Shown here in pieces: positions 11,287 through 20,152 of a stretch of 33,515 bases of DNA (position 1 is its first letter; the number at the start of each line of letters is the position of its first letter). The position numbers were made by a program, and so were the translations under genes. The stretch spans positions 1 to 33,515 of the forward strand of contig JAAAVE010000103.1 in the NCBI GenBank assembly GCA_015679605.1, in the 5' to 3' direction. The notes beneath the pieces were generated by a model. The model was not told where the DNA came from. It did not search any database and saw only the letters and a program-made list of their open reading frames with translations. The DNA comes from Podila epigama (lineage: Eukaryota > Mortierellomycota > Mortierellomycetes > Mortierellales > Mortierellaceae).

Positions 11287-14262
11287 ATGGCTGACCTCTA
11301 CCCACTTCCCATCCTCGAGGACTATGACATCTCACCTGTGACCGGATTCCTACCCCAGGAAGAGCCGCTCAAGATCTTGCCCGATCCTTACTTTGCCCCA
11401 TGGGAAGAAACCTTTAGCCACTTCAACGGCCTCCTCCTCGCCTCTCGTCTGCGCCAAAGAGTCAACGAGGTAAAGTAGAGTCAACACTCTCTCGTCTTTC
11501 CGTGACACTTCATCACCTTGTCATGCTTAATATCCAAGTCCGAACCCCACTTTCCACTCTTTCCGCTTTTTTCTCATCCGCCTGCGCCCAAAATGTCAAT
11601 ACGTATATCATTATTCGTATTATGTTTATACCCAGCAACATGATCATATCCAACACTCGCCAACATTCGCAAAAGGAAGCAAAGGAAATGAAGAAAACGA
11701 AGAAAAAAAAATGAAAACATGGTATTCCCCCCTCCGGATTCATCCATTTCTCATCCCCATCCCGCTTTTGTCCTTTTGTCTCTTGTTTGTTTAATGTTTG
11801 TTGTCTTTTTTTTTTTTTTTTTTGGACCAAGTGTCTGTGTGTCTGTGTGTCTGTGTGTATGTGTGTATGTGTGTGTGCGTGTGTGTGTGTCTCCTCCTGC
11901 ATCGCATGGCCACACGGACAATCGTCATTCTGTATAGTCCTTGCATCGGTGACTGATACACAGGACACACTCGCTTGTGTCTTATCCCATCTATTTTCCA
12001 TTGTTTCCTATCCACTACATTCAAATATTTTCATGTCATATCATGTCATAGCATATCATGCCATAACCTTGTGCACCTCACTGTTCTAACTGGTCTCTTG
12101 TTCTTCTTATCTATGACCCTCTTTGTTGATGCGATGAATTCTTTGATATCGGATCTACTTTAGCTGCCAATTCTGGATGCTGCGCGTCTCATCACCAAGG
12201 CCGAACAACGTCGTGGATACTTGATCCTCTGTATGCTCTCCCATGCCTATGTCTGGGGCAAGCACGAACTGGCAGCCGAGGTATGCAAGATAAAACATAT
12301 TTTTCTAAAAGCATCTAACCCATGTTTTCTTAATCTGATTGATAATCTGTTGTTTGTTATGCCTGTTCTTTGTTACTCTCCTTCTGTCAATGTGTTCATT
12401 TAATTACAATTTGTGCTCACCTCATTTGCAAAAAAAAAACGTCCAATAGACACTGCCTGCCTGCTTGGCTGTACCATGGCAAAAAGTCGCCGACATGCTC
12501 GAGATCCAACCTGTCCTCACTCACGCCGCCGTCGTCATGTGGAACTGGCAACTCTTATACAAAGATGGTCCACGAGACTTGAAGTAATTATTTGTGATTC
12601 ATTGTATCTCTTCCGTACACTTGACAGGACAAACTGGACATGCATATTGACATATGCACGCTGGACTTGCCCATTGACATACGAACGTTGGACTTGCAAA
12701 GAGGCATACATGCACTGGATGTACACATTGACATACATACATCTGCATGCACATGTTGCATACTCACACTGACATGCATAGCATTGACATACATTCTGAC
12801 ATACACAACGTCGATATACACTTTGACATACACGATACTTACAGATACTTTCACATTTTCCTATTCACCCATCCAGCAATCTTGATACCCTTGCTACTCT
12901 CTCAGGATCAAGCGATGAATCTTGGTTTTACCTCGTAACAACAGCTATCGAAGCAACAGGTGCCCCAGCTCTGAGCAAGATTCTGCGCGCGATGCAATTT
13001 GTTCGTGACGACAAGCCACTCGAGTTGATACAGGAACTCGAAGATATTCGCGGCATCATCGAAGAACTCGTTTCCGTTCTCCGTCGAATGTTTGAACGGT
13101 GCGACCCCTATGTGTTTTATTGGAAAGTGAGACCATATCTGGCTGGATGGGAAAACATGGCCGAGGCCGGCTTGCCAAACGGGGTCCGGTATGAAGGCGT
13201 TGACAATGGAGAGTACAAAAAGTTGGCTGGAGGAAGTGCTGCGCAGAGCTCGTTGATCCACGCTCTCGATATTGCGTTTGGCGTTGAGCATTACCCGACT
13301 GGTTTTAGGCCCAAGAACAAAACGAACACCCATATCCCTGCAACCTGCTCCGCATCCATGTCCTCCTCGTCCACCTCTAATGGATGTCCAGCTCATAACT
13401 CTTATAACGACGCCTCAGATGTCGTAGGAAAGTCGTCTTCTGACAAGGCTAATGGAGGCTCCAACTCGAGCAACTTTATTCAAAAGATGCGCTTTTACAT
13501 GCCAGGACCCCACCGGAACTTCCTGACCCACCTTACCAAAGTCGCCAATATCCGACAGTACATTACAAGCAAAGCAGCAACAACCTCCACAGCGGCCTCA
13601 GGGGATACAGCAACAGCACAACCAATCTACCCTGACCACGTGAGCAAATTGATTGCAGTCTTTGACGAATGTGTTCACCAGATCAAGTTGTTCCGTGATG
13701 TGCATATCCAGATGGTGACACTCTATATCGTCATGCAAGCCAACCGAGGACCGTCCATCTCGCATGGAGGATTTGCGCACCAGCCAGCCAAGATGGCCAA
13801 TGCGTCCGAAATCGATGTGGCGGATGAAATGCGATCCGCCAACACTTCGTCTTTATCACCCACATCATTGCAAGGTTCTGCTTCTTCATGTCCATCCTCT
13901 TCATCAACTTCAGGAACAGTCTCGGCCACATCCACATCAGCAACGACAGGATCCAAGGGATCGAGCATTCTCTATCCCCAAAAGGCCATCTTTGCACCTC
14001 ATGGCCTGGCCAAGAAGCAAGAAGCGGGCAATGATGTTGTACGAGGCACTGGCGGCACCGATCTCATTCCTTTCCTTCGCCAATGTAAGTTTATCCTTGT
14101 TTGTATCTTGCACATGTTTTGAAAAGCTCTGCCTGCATGAATGTGTACTCATTGAGATTCATATAACCTACTTGTAACCTCAATGCAGCTCGCGATGAGA
14201 CCAACGATTCCAAGATTATCCCAACGCCAGTCTTCAGCAAGAAAGTGACCAAGACGCTGTAA
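11287..14262 (+). CDS. BNA2: Indoleamine 2,3-dioxygenase (tryptophan to N-formylkynurenine)
   Basis: This haem enzyme makes the first, O2-dependent step of the kynurenine route from tryptophan to NAD. Exons are 11287-11469, 12164-12280, 12450-12583, 12877-14084 and 14189-14262, giving 571 aa; family members are usually 400-450. The ATG 11287 has a good context (CTCATGG). Visible family features are the N-terminal LPILEDYDI and YVWGKHELAAE, a Phe225-x4-Arg230 pair in VFYWKVRPYLAGW matching the substrate-side Phe/Arg of human IDO1, and AGGSAAQSS. Further on are MRFYMPGPHRNFL, the probable haem-proximal His421 in DVHIQMVTLYI, and the GTGGTDLIPFLRQSRDET block (535 onward). Extra length comes from two Ser/Thr-rich insertions, about residues 288-345 and 440-530. 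The last intron splits Ser in RQSRD. Intron 1 is unusually long (694 nt) but excluded sequence shows no missing domain. Family assignment is very secure. Confidence 0.95.
11806..11891. repeat. T tract and TG-rich microsatellite in IDO intron 1
   Basis: Eighteen T (11806-11823) are followed by a GTGTGTCT/GTGTGTAT dinucleotide-type array to 11891. All of it lies inside the 694-nt first intron of the dioxygenase gene, over 270 nt before the acceptor at 12162-12163. Repeat expansion is the simplest explanation for the unusual intron length. Confidence 0.85.
12640..12790. repeat. Degenerate ~27-bp minisatellite in IDO intron 3
   Basis: Units resembling TTGACATAYRMACGYTGGACTTG recur with a period of about 27 bp, then decay into shorter ATTGACATACA-type units up to the acceptor region. 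The array fills most of the 293-nt intron 12584-12876. Read on either strand it stays open for 60-120 codons, a side effect of the multiple-of-three period. Confidence 0.7.
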
Positions 14263-14893
14263 TAGACGCGTACAGAGGAAAGCCTTACCAAGGGTTACAC
14301 ATTCACACATTCACACATGCACTTATACACATACACGCATTCACATTTATATATATATGCTATAGCACATTCACATACCAGAATCCTCATACCTCAGTGG
14401 ATTTAAAATATGAAGACGACTTCAACAAGGATTTGAAGCTCAGTGAAAAAAACAAAATCATCCCACCGCGTTTTCTTCGTTTTTGAATATGACGATATTA
14501 TCATATTATCTGGTATCATGACCGAAAAAAATGGACCCCTGTCGTGATTTCGATCGGACCTTCTTTTTTCTTGTTTCGAACTCATCACTTTTAATTGTTC
14601 TTTTTTGGCTTTCTCAGAAAGTACCAAGAAATGCGGGGTAAAATCCCGATCCATCTGATTGGATTCGCCAGCTTATCAGCGGCAATGGAAAGAAAAAGTT
14701 CTGTACAGGGCCTGCAGCGGAGTTGGCCTTTTTGAATTTGATCTGGACTAAGCTTACTGACAACGGCGGGTTATGTTGACGCGTCCACTTTGGGGGGTTA
14801 ACCATAGGATGGAGATGATACAACCTATGCCAACAAGTACCACCTTTGTAGGAAGGTCCTCTCCATTTTCTCCCAATAGAACACTCTCAATAC
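14263..14893. other. Intergenic region, no gene seen
   Basis: This stretch holds the 3' flank of the dioxygenase gene, with CACATTCA-type short tandem repeats and an AT dinucleotide run (about 14296-14360). The remaining ~500 bp are unique. Both strands contain only short open frames without family resemblance. No RNA gene was recognised. Confidence 0.6.
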
Positions 14894-15217
14894 ATGGTGG
14901 CTAAAATTGAGCAAAAAAAAAAAAAAGAGGTGCAGACGCCACAATTGGTCTTTCATATTGGGTGGTTCGTACCTCTCTTGGAAAACACCAAGAGTCTCAT
15001 TTCATGCATCAAAGTTCTTTCACAAGGGGTTTTCTTCATCCATCTTATCCTCGATAGCAACCAGCGCCTGGAATCCTTGCACCTGGACTTCTGTTATACT
15101 ACTTCGAACACCAACTTTGATGTATCGCATGTCAACATGGTTCACCTTGGTCTTCAGCAATATGAACATGTTCATAGACCATTAGAAAGGTTTATTTTTA
15201 ACACCAACTGGATTTGA
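14894..15217 (+). pseudogene. Internally deleted copy of the neighbouring F-box/LRR-like gene
   Basis: From about 14931 the sequence matches the intact gene at 15398 onward (shared TGCAGACGCC, then IGWFVPL). It continues as separate collinear blocks: SCIKV, then LDSNQ plus a degenerate LRR-like strand, then HVN-VHLG-Q-Y-HV-RP ending in F-TNW and the same stop/flank TGAGTTCAT. The F-box core CRLWRD and nearly all leucine-rich repeats are missing, so about 475 codons shrink to about 95 homologous ones. A 107-codon frame starting at ATG 14894 is still open, but its first residues come from unrelated upstream sequence and an A tract. A functional microprotein cannot be excluded; decay is more likely. 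Confidence 0.8.
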
Positions 15218-15351
15218 GTTCATAAATCTGTCCGCAGAAGCATTATGTTATTTTCAAAACAATAAAAAAAAATTAGTGGCAAATTGGATTGCAAAAGGCA
15301 GCAGCCATGACATTGTTCAAAATCCATGCATCCAATCATCCATCACATTCG

Positions 15352-15370
15352 AAAAAAAAAAAAAAAAAAA
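15352..15370 (+). repeat. 19-nt A tract abutting the F-box start codon
   Basis: Nineteen A run directly into ATG; the last A is the A of the start codon at 15370. A 14-nt A tract occupies the matching place in the truncated copy (14913-14926), so the tract pre-dates the duplication. It would give an unstructured A-rich leader. Confidence 0.85.
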
Positions 15371-16797
15371 TGTCGGAAAAAGTATCAGAAATAGTGTTGC
15401 AGACGCCAGAATTGGTCTTTCGTATCGGGTGGTTCGTACCTCTCTGGAAACGTGGCTGGCTCTATCCCAAGGATCTCGTTTCATGCATCAAGGTCTGTCG
15501 ACTCTGGCGTGATGTATTGACACCTCTTCTCTGGATGGTGTACGATGACTCGCGATTACATATTCCAGATGAGGCAATTCGTGCCAACAGGAAACATGTT
15601 CGATACCTCAAGCTCATCAAGTCGTATGGACAGAGCTTTTCACAAGTCTGTCAGCTCAAGGGCTTGTATCTGGAATTCGACCCTTTATCGACTTTCGAGG
15701 AATTTACGCTTCTGGAGGCCAACCCAGGCTTGCTTTCCCTGGAATTGAAACAGGCCACTGTCAGGCCATGCTTTCCAGCAGCTCTGTTCAAGCCTCTGAC
15801 ATCCCTACAAAGCCTGAGGCTTTATGGAGGTAGTATTCCGTTAGCCGCCCTGAAGAGTATCCTTGATAGCAACCAGCTCCTGGTGTCCTTGTTCCTGGAA
15901 TTCACTTCAACTTTGGACCCTGACTTTGATGGCTGGTGCATCTACCCAACCATCAAAAGAATACGTTTTCGATACAACCCCTCCAAGTCCACTTGGTATT
16001 TCCGTCTTCTCCAAAGTTGCACAAATCTAGAAGAGCTGGCGGTAACTGAGATTCGTCATTTTCGGTGTGTTCGTCAGCCTATATTTGCATTATTATCCAG
16101 GATCCTGCAGGAACATTGTCGGAAATTGAAGGTCTTGTGGTATTTCGAACAGTACACCGATATCCCGGATAACATGCTGACAACAAAGGATTACCTCAAT
16201 GTAATCCAGGCAACCAGAAATCTCGTGCAGCTCCGGCTATCATTGAATGGCTTTTCAACGCTGTTATGTGATGCCTTGCTCCATGGAAGCGCACATTCAC
16301 TTGAGGTCTTGTTTCTTGATATCCAAAATGCATCATCAGATCAAGAATCCATTGCCAGCGCAGGAAGAGTATTGTCGTCTTGTCCCAAGCTTCAACATCT
16401 TCAGGTATTCTTTCGATGCTACCCAAAGTATTCCGATGACTTGGAGAAGCCGCTTATTGCTCAACCATGGATATGCAACAATCTCAGGACAATTACCCTG
16501 ACGGCCAAACGATGTTTATCTACGATCTGCGAAGCATCCTGCGAATGCAAGACATCCGAGGAGGCATGCACCATTGGAGTCGCGTGTGACGCTGAGATTC
16601 AGAGGCAAGGTTGGAGGATTGTGGATCGTCTCTACAACTCTCGCCATATCCCTTGGAAGCTTAAAGAGCATAGAGGTGTATTGTTAACAGCGGCTTCCGC
16701 TTTGCCGCATGTCAACAAGGTACACCTTGGCTCGCAGCACTATAAGCATGTTGAAAGGCCAGCAGACGAGTTCACTTTTGATATTGACTGGACTTGA
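15370..16797 (+). CDS. F-box / leucine-rich-repeat-like protein
   Basis: F-box proteins usually bridge substrates to SCF ubiquitin ligases through Skp1. The gene is a single exon of 475 aa. I use ATG 15370 (MSEKVSEIV); the open frame extends upstream only through the A tract. Residues about 12-56 fit a degenerate F-box: TPELVFRIGWFVPL, then DLVSCIKVCRLWRDVLTPLLW. The rest alternates short leucine-rich strands (LQSLRLYGGSIP, LDSNQLLVSLFLEF, LVQLRLSLNG, LEVLFLDIQ, LQHLQVFF), typical of LRR-type fungal F-box proteins. A cluster of six Cys (382-406) near the C-terminus is unusual. The target is unknown. A decayed paralog lies just upstream. The stop is only 152 bp before the next start on the same strand. 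Confidence 0.75.
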   Translation: MSEKVSEIVLQTPELVFRIGWFVPLWKRGWLYPKDLVSCIKVCRLWRDVLTPLLWMVYDDSRLHIPDEAIRANRKHVRYLKLIKSYGQSFSQVCQLKGLYLEFDPLSTFEEFTLLEANPGLLSLELKQATVRPCFPAALFKPLTSLQSLRLYGGSIPLAALKSILDSNQLLVSLFLEFTSTLDPDFDGWCIYPTIKRIRFRYNPSKSTWYFRLLQSCTNLEELAVTEIRHFRCVRQPIFALLSRILQEHCRKLKVLWYFEQYTDIPDNMLTTKDYLNVIQATRNLVQLRLSLNGFSTLLCDALLHGSAHSLEVLFLDIQNASSDQESIASAGRVLSSCPKLQHLQVFFRCYPKYSDDLEKPLIAQPWICNNLRTITLTAKRCLSTICEASCECKTSEEACTIGVACDAEIQRQGWRIVDRLYNSRHIPWKLKEHRGVLLTAASALPHVNKVHLGSQHYKHVERPADEFTFDIDWT

Positions 16798-16857
16798 GTT
16801 CATCAAACCTCAATCTGTACAAGTATTACCTTGGACTCAAAGAGCAAACAGATAGAA

Positions 16858-16863
16858 AATAAA
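16858..16863 (+). terminator. AATAAA polyadenylation signal of the F-box gene
   Basis: A canonical AATAAA hexamer lies about 60 nt after the F-box stop codon and some 90 nt before the next ATG. It is a plausible cleavage/polyadenylation signal, placed so that the downstream gene must start transcription in or just after this short gap. Confidence 0.5.
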
Positions 16864-16949
16864 GAAAGAAAAATAGTGGTAATAAAAAGACGACAAAGTT
16901 GAACTTGGTGGCTGAGGAAAAAAATAAAATAGTGGCAAACCCTGTCGAC

Positions 16950-19900
16950 ATGACCTTCTGTTTTGCATCCATCAGTTCTCTCCTGAACACGTCAATTTCA
17001 TTGTTGATGCATCCACATGACGACAGCCTTGGTGGGCCACGCCAGACTGCAACTCATACCAAAAACATTCCCAGCAGCTCACATTCAGCACAGAGACTTG
17101 CACTGAATAGATCATTCAAAAGTCTGCATCATGAGCCTGGGCAACGCGATGTGGCCTCCATCAGTGCCACCAACTCCGCCATACCACGCACAAGGACCAC
17201 AAGGGCCACAAGTCATCATAGTCCCCTGAGTGCTGCCCACAAACCCATCATCACAAATGCTTCCGCAGTCGAAGTCCGAACGAGTCGCCCCTCCCCGCAG
17301 GATTCAGCACCTCGAGGCTTGGAACAAGAGGACTTGAAGACCATCATGGCGCAGATGACTCGAATGGTTGAATTACGCGAGAAAGGTCTGTCTGAATGCT
17401 AATCAATGTCGCTGTGTCAAACAATTGCGTGATGATGTATGTTGTTGCTCACATATCAATGTGCATTCTCATTGTCTTCAATCTTGTCGCAGAATACGTC
17501 ACGACAATCGAACGGCTCAAGGCACAGTTGGCAGAGCGAGAACAAGCAGCACGAAACAAGCAAGATGAACTTGGCTGGTGCGTTGCTGCAAAGACATACA
17601 AACAAGAGCGAAATTACATTGTCTTTCGTCTTCGAGAGCTTGAGCTCGAGATTGGCAAGATGCTGACAGCTTCTCAGTCGAGGGACACAGGCACTAGCCA
17701 TGATGAACAGAACCATCAGGATCAGATCAATCATCCGCCTCGACAACAGGATCAACAAAGTCCTCGGCAAAACTTTGTACACTCAAGCAGTTCGTCCCTG
17801 TCAGAGCTGGAACATGTTGGCTCCATGATTTCGGAGCTTGTTGATGACATGTAAGGAATGATGCAAAGTCCCCCGTTACCCTATACGATTTATGCTGTCT
17901 TTATCTAACCAGCCTATCCATATTGTTTTTTACATTGTGAAGGACACCCACTGCAGCAGGAGGTGAGCCCCAACGACCTCCCCTGCCATACCTGCGACAA
18001 CAGGGTTTGGTCGACCCAAACTTTCCTCCGTCACCAAACCCAGTCGTCAAACCATCTGACTGTACCTGTGAATCAATATACCAAGAGGAGGCCAAGGCAC
18101 TCCGAGCACGCTCGGAATATGTGGAGAATCACATTTCGCTATTGGAAGTCAAATACGAAAGGGCAATGCAGGCGCTTCAAAAATTTAGTCAATGGAAGGA
18201 TGCTCTCTTTCGAAAGCAAGAGCAAAGAAGGACAAGAGATGCTAGTGCCCACGATCGTCATAGCCATACTGTTTCAGCATCACCATTTCCATCGCCACTT
18301 CCACGTACAGTACCACGCCATCATCACTCTCATCACCAACCAGAATCACGTCAACAGACAAATGATATGCGTACCACCCAGGTCCGTTTTGGACTTGCCA
18401 AGGTCGCAAGCTTCAATGACGACAGCGACACTTCTCAGAAGAGGCGCGAGGAGACGTTGCATAACACCATGCTTAACAAAGGCTCTACCCATAGGTTTCA
18501 CCTGAGCGACATTGCTGACGTTGATTCGGCATCTACACATTCCGCATACGTTGGCAAAGGGTCGCAGATGGAACCACATGTTCTCGATGACGATGTCGAA
18601 GGTCATAGCAAAGAGATCGAAGCATATCATCAAAAATTTGTGGTTGACGAAAGAGAGGAAGACCAAGACGTCAGCAACGAGGAAGCGGTAATTCTTTCAC
18701 CCACATTCCCGTCTGAGCTTGCGCTTAGTCGTCGTCAGGGTGTTGCCGCGCCGGAATGGGATGACGATAGTGAAGGCGAGGAGGCTGCTGAGAATCCTAT
18801 GGAAAGCAAGTCACCCTCCCGGCGGGTGTCCGAAGCGCGGAGACAGAGGTTGGAGGGCGGCAGGACGTCGGAGCAACATTCGGTTTCAAACTTGCGCCAT
18901 GGTACAACCGATAACCTCCCCCCTGTCCACCGAAGCTACACAGTTGATGTGCAACAGACAACTGCAACGACACTACGCTATCCAGACTTTTCGATACCAT
19001 CGGACCACTCTTCGCCACCCATGTTTGACTCTAATGAAGTTGACGATACTGAGCAAGATTATGGCAGTATCGTTTTTCCACCTGTCAGGGCTCCAAGGCT
19101 GGCGACAACCCATGAACATGGGCCACAAAAAGCGACACGAGAGACCACCCAGGATAATGATGCTGATCAACCAAAAGATTTTGAGGCAGAACTCAATCCA
19201 TTTATGACAACCGCAGACAGACCAGAGAACACTCCCACGACTAGAGCCCGTAATTCATCATCCGGAAAGGCCGCTACACCAAGAAACGAAGTGCAAGAAG
19301 CTGTTAGACCAATTGAATCAGAGGATGCTGCTTCCGCTCCTGATGGACCAAGTAACGCCCCGATTGGAAAGACTATTGCGTCTAAAAGCGAGAAACGAGT
19401 GAGTCTGGCACATGCTCGGCAGGATCTCACTGTGCAAAAATCGACGGCTGAAGCAAAGCCTGTGGAACACATTTATAACTACACTGAGCGCCGAAAGGAC
19501 AAGCGAAAACAGATGCATGCTAGTGATTGTCCATGCTGTCAACGAGTAAGCTGTGTTCTTTTTGTTTGTTTGTTTGTTAACGTCAGCTCTGTTCTGAAGG
19601 TGACACCCACCTCTCAAAGGAGAATTTGTCACTCATTTATTTGCCCACACTCTTATTGTAGTTTTACGAAATCACTGGGCCTCTTCCACTTCCCGATGGT
19701 TACAATGCTTTTTTCACTCCTGCGCCTAAGCCTGGCCAATTGGAAGTATGGGAGGAGACAGAGAGAGAGCAGTTAGATCGACGTATCCAAACGGTCTCGC
19801 GCCACCGCGTGCAGCACGAGGTTCCTTTGACCCCTCCTGGATACTGGGATACACAGTTCCCTCCCACCCCCGAGCGTAGGGAATGGGACCGAATCGCGAA

Positions 19901-20012
19901 TGAGCGACGGCATAGGAAGAAGCAACGCGTGGATTTCGAAGCTACAAAGGAAGCAAGAGAAGGTGGTACTAGTGGGACCAGAGATGAAGCTGGGGTATCG
20001 TCGTCACGTTGA
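16950..20012 (+). CDS. SAE2: CtIP/Sae2/Ctp1-family DNA-end-resection factor
   Basis: Family members are phospho-regulated activators of the Mre11-Rad50 nuclease that start end resection at double-strand breaks. Exons are 16950-17385, 17493-17850, 17943-19545 and 19662-20012, giving 915 aa, closer to animal CtIP (897) than to yeast Sae2 (345). I use ATG 16950; a later in-frame ATG at 17008 is possible. Coiled-coil-like segments lie at about 127-200 (spanning the first intron) and 310-360, as expected for the oligomerising N-terminal part. The middle is acidic, Ser/Thr-rich and disordered. The diagnostic C-terminal domain is split by the last intron: DCPCCQR (793-799) joins FYEITGPLP. Then come SRHRVQHEVPLTPPGYW (845-861) and TQFPPTPER. 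Thr856-Pro sits where CtIP carries its CDK site (T847; Sae2 S267). The first intron uses a weak donor (GTCTGT) but keeps phase. Family confidence is high; N-terminal exon details are less sure. Confidence 0.88.
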
Positions 20013-20127
20013 GTTAGTCTCATTCTTGGCCAGCCGTGTTTATTAGATGGCCAAAGAACATGCTTTCATTCCTTTGCACTGGCTATGACAGCAAGTTGTT
20101 GATGTTGCTGAAGGCACGACTTTGAAC

Positions 20128-20133
20128 TTTATT
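20128..20133 (-). terminator. AATAAA signal of the potassium channel gene
   Basis: TTTATT on plus is AATAAA on minus, 20 nt after the channel stop codon at 20155-20153. The gap to the convergent CtIP-like stop is only 140 bp, so the two 3' UTRs probably overlap. Confidence 0.5.
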
Positions 20134-20152
20134 AGTATATAAAAGGGAGAGC

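Noticed and set aside
12588-12854. Small secreted-looking repeat peptide encoded in the dioxygenase intron
   Set aside because: The open frames on both strands come from a 27-bp tandem repeat between phase-matched exons; no start context or signal peptide.
14894-15217. Retrocopy (processed pseudogene) of the F-box gene
   Set aside because: The A tract lies before the homologous part, not after it, and the downstream flank shows only a short shared stretch. The parent gene has no introns to lose, so tandem duplication plus deletion is simpler.
16899-16949. Earlier start for the CtIP-like gene
   Set aside because: The frame is open from a TTG at 16899 but has no ATG before 16950, and it would lie within 102 bp of the preceding stop.
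11287-20012. Secondary-metabolite or kynurenine gene cluster around the dioxygenase
   Set aside because: Neighbours are polarity, ubiquitin, repair and channel genes; no other tryptophan-pathway, transporter or tailoring enzyme is present.
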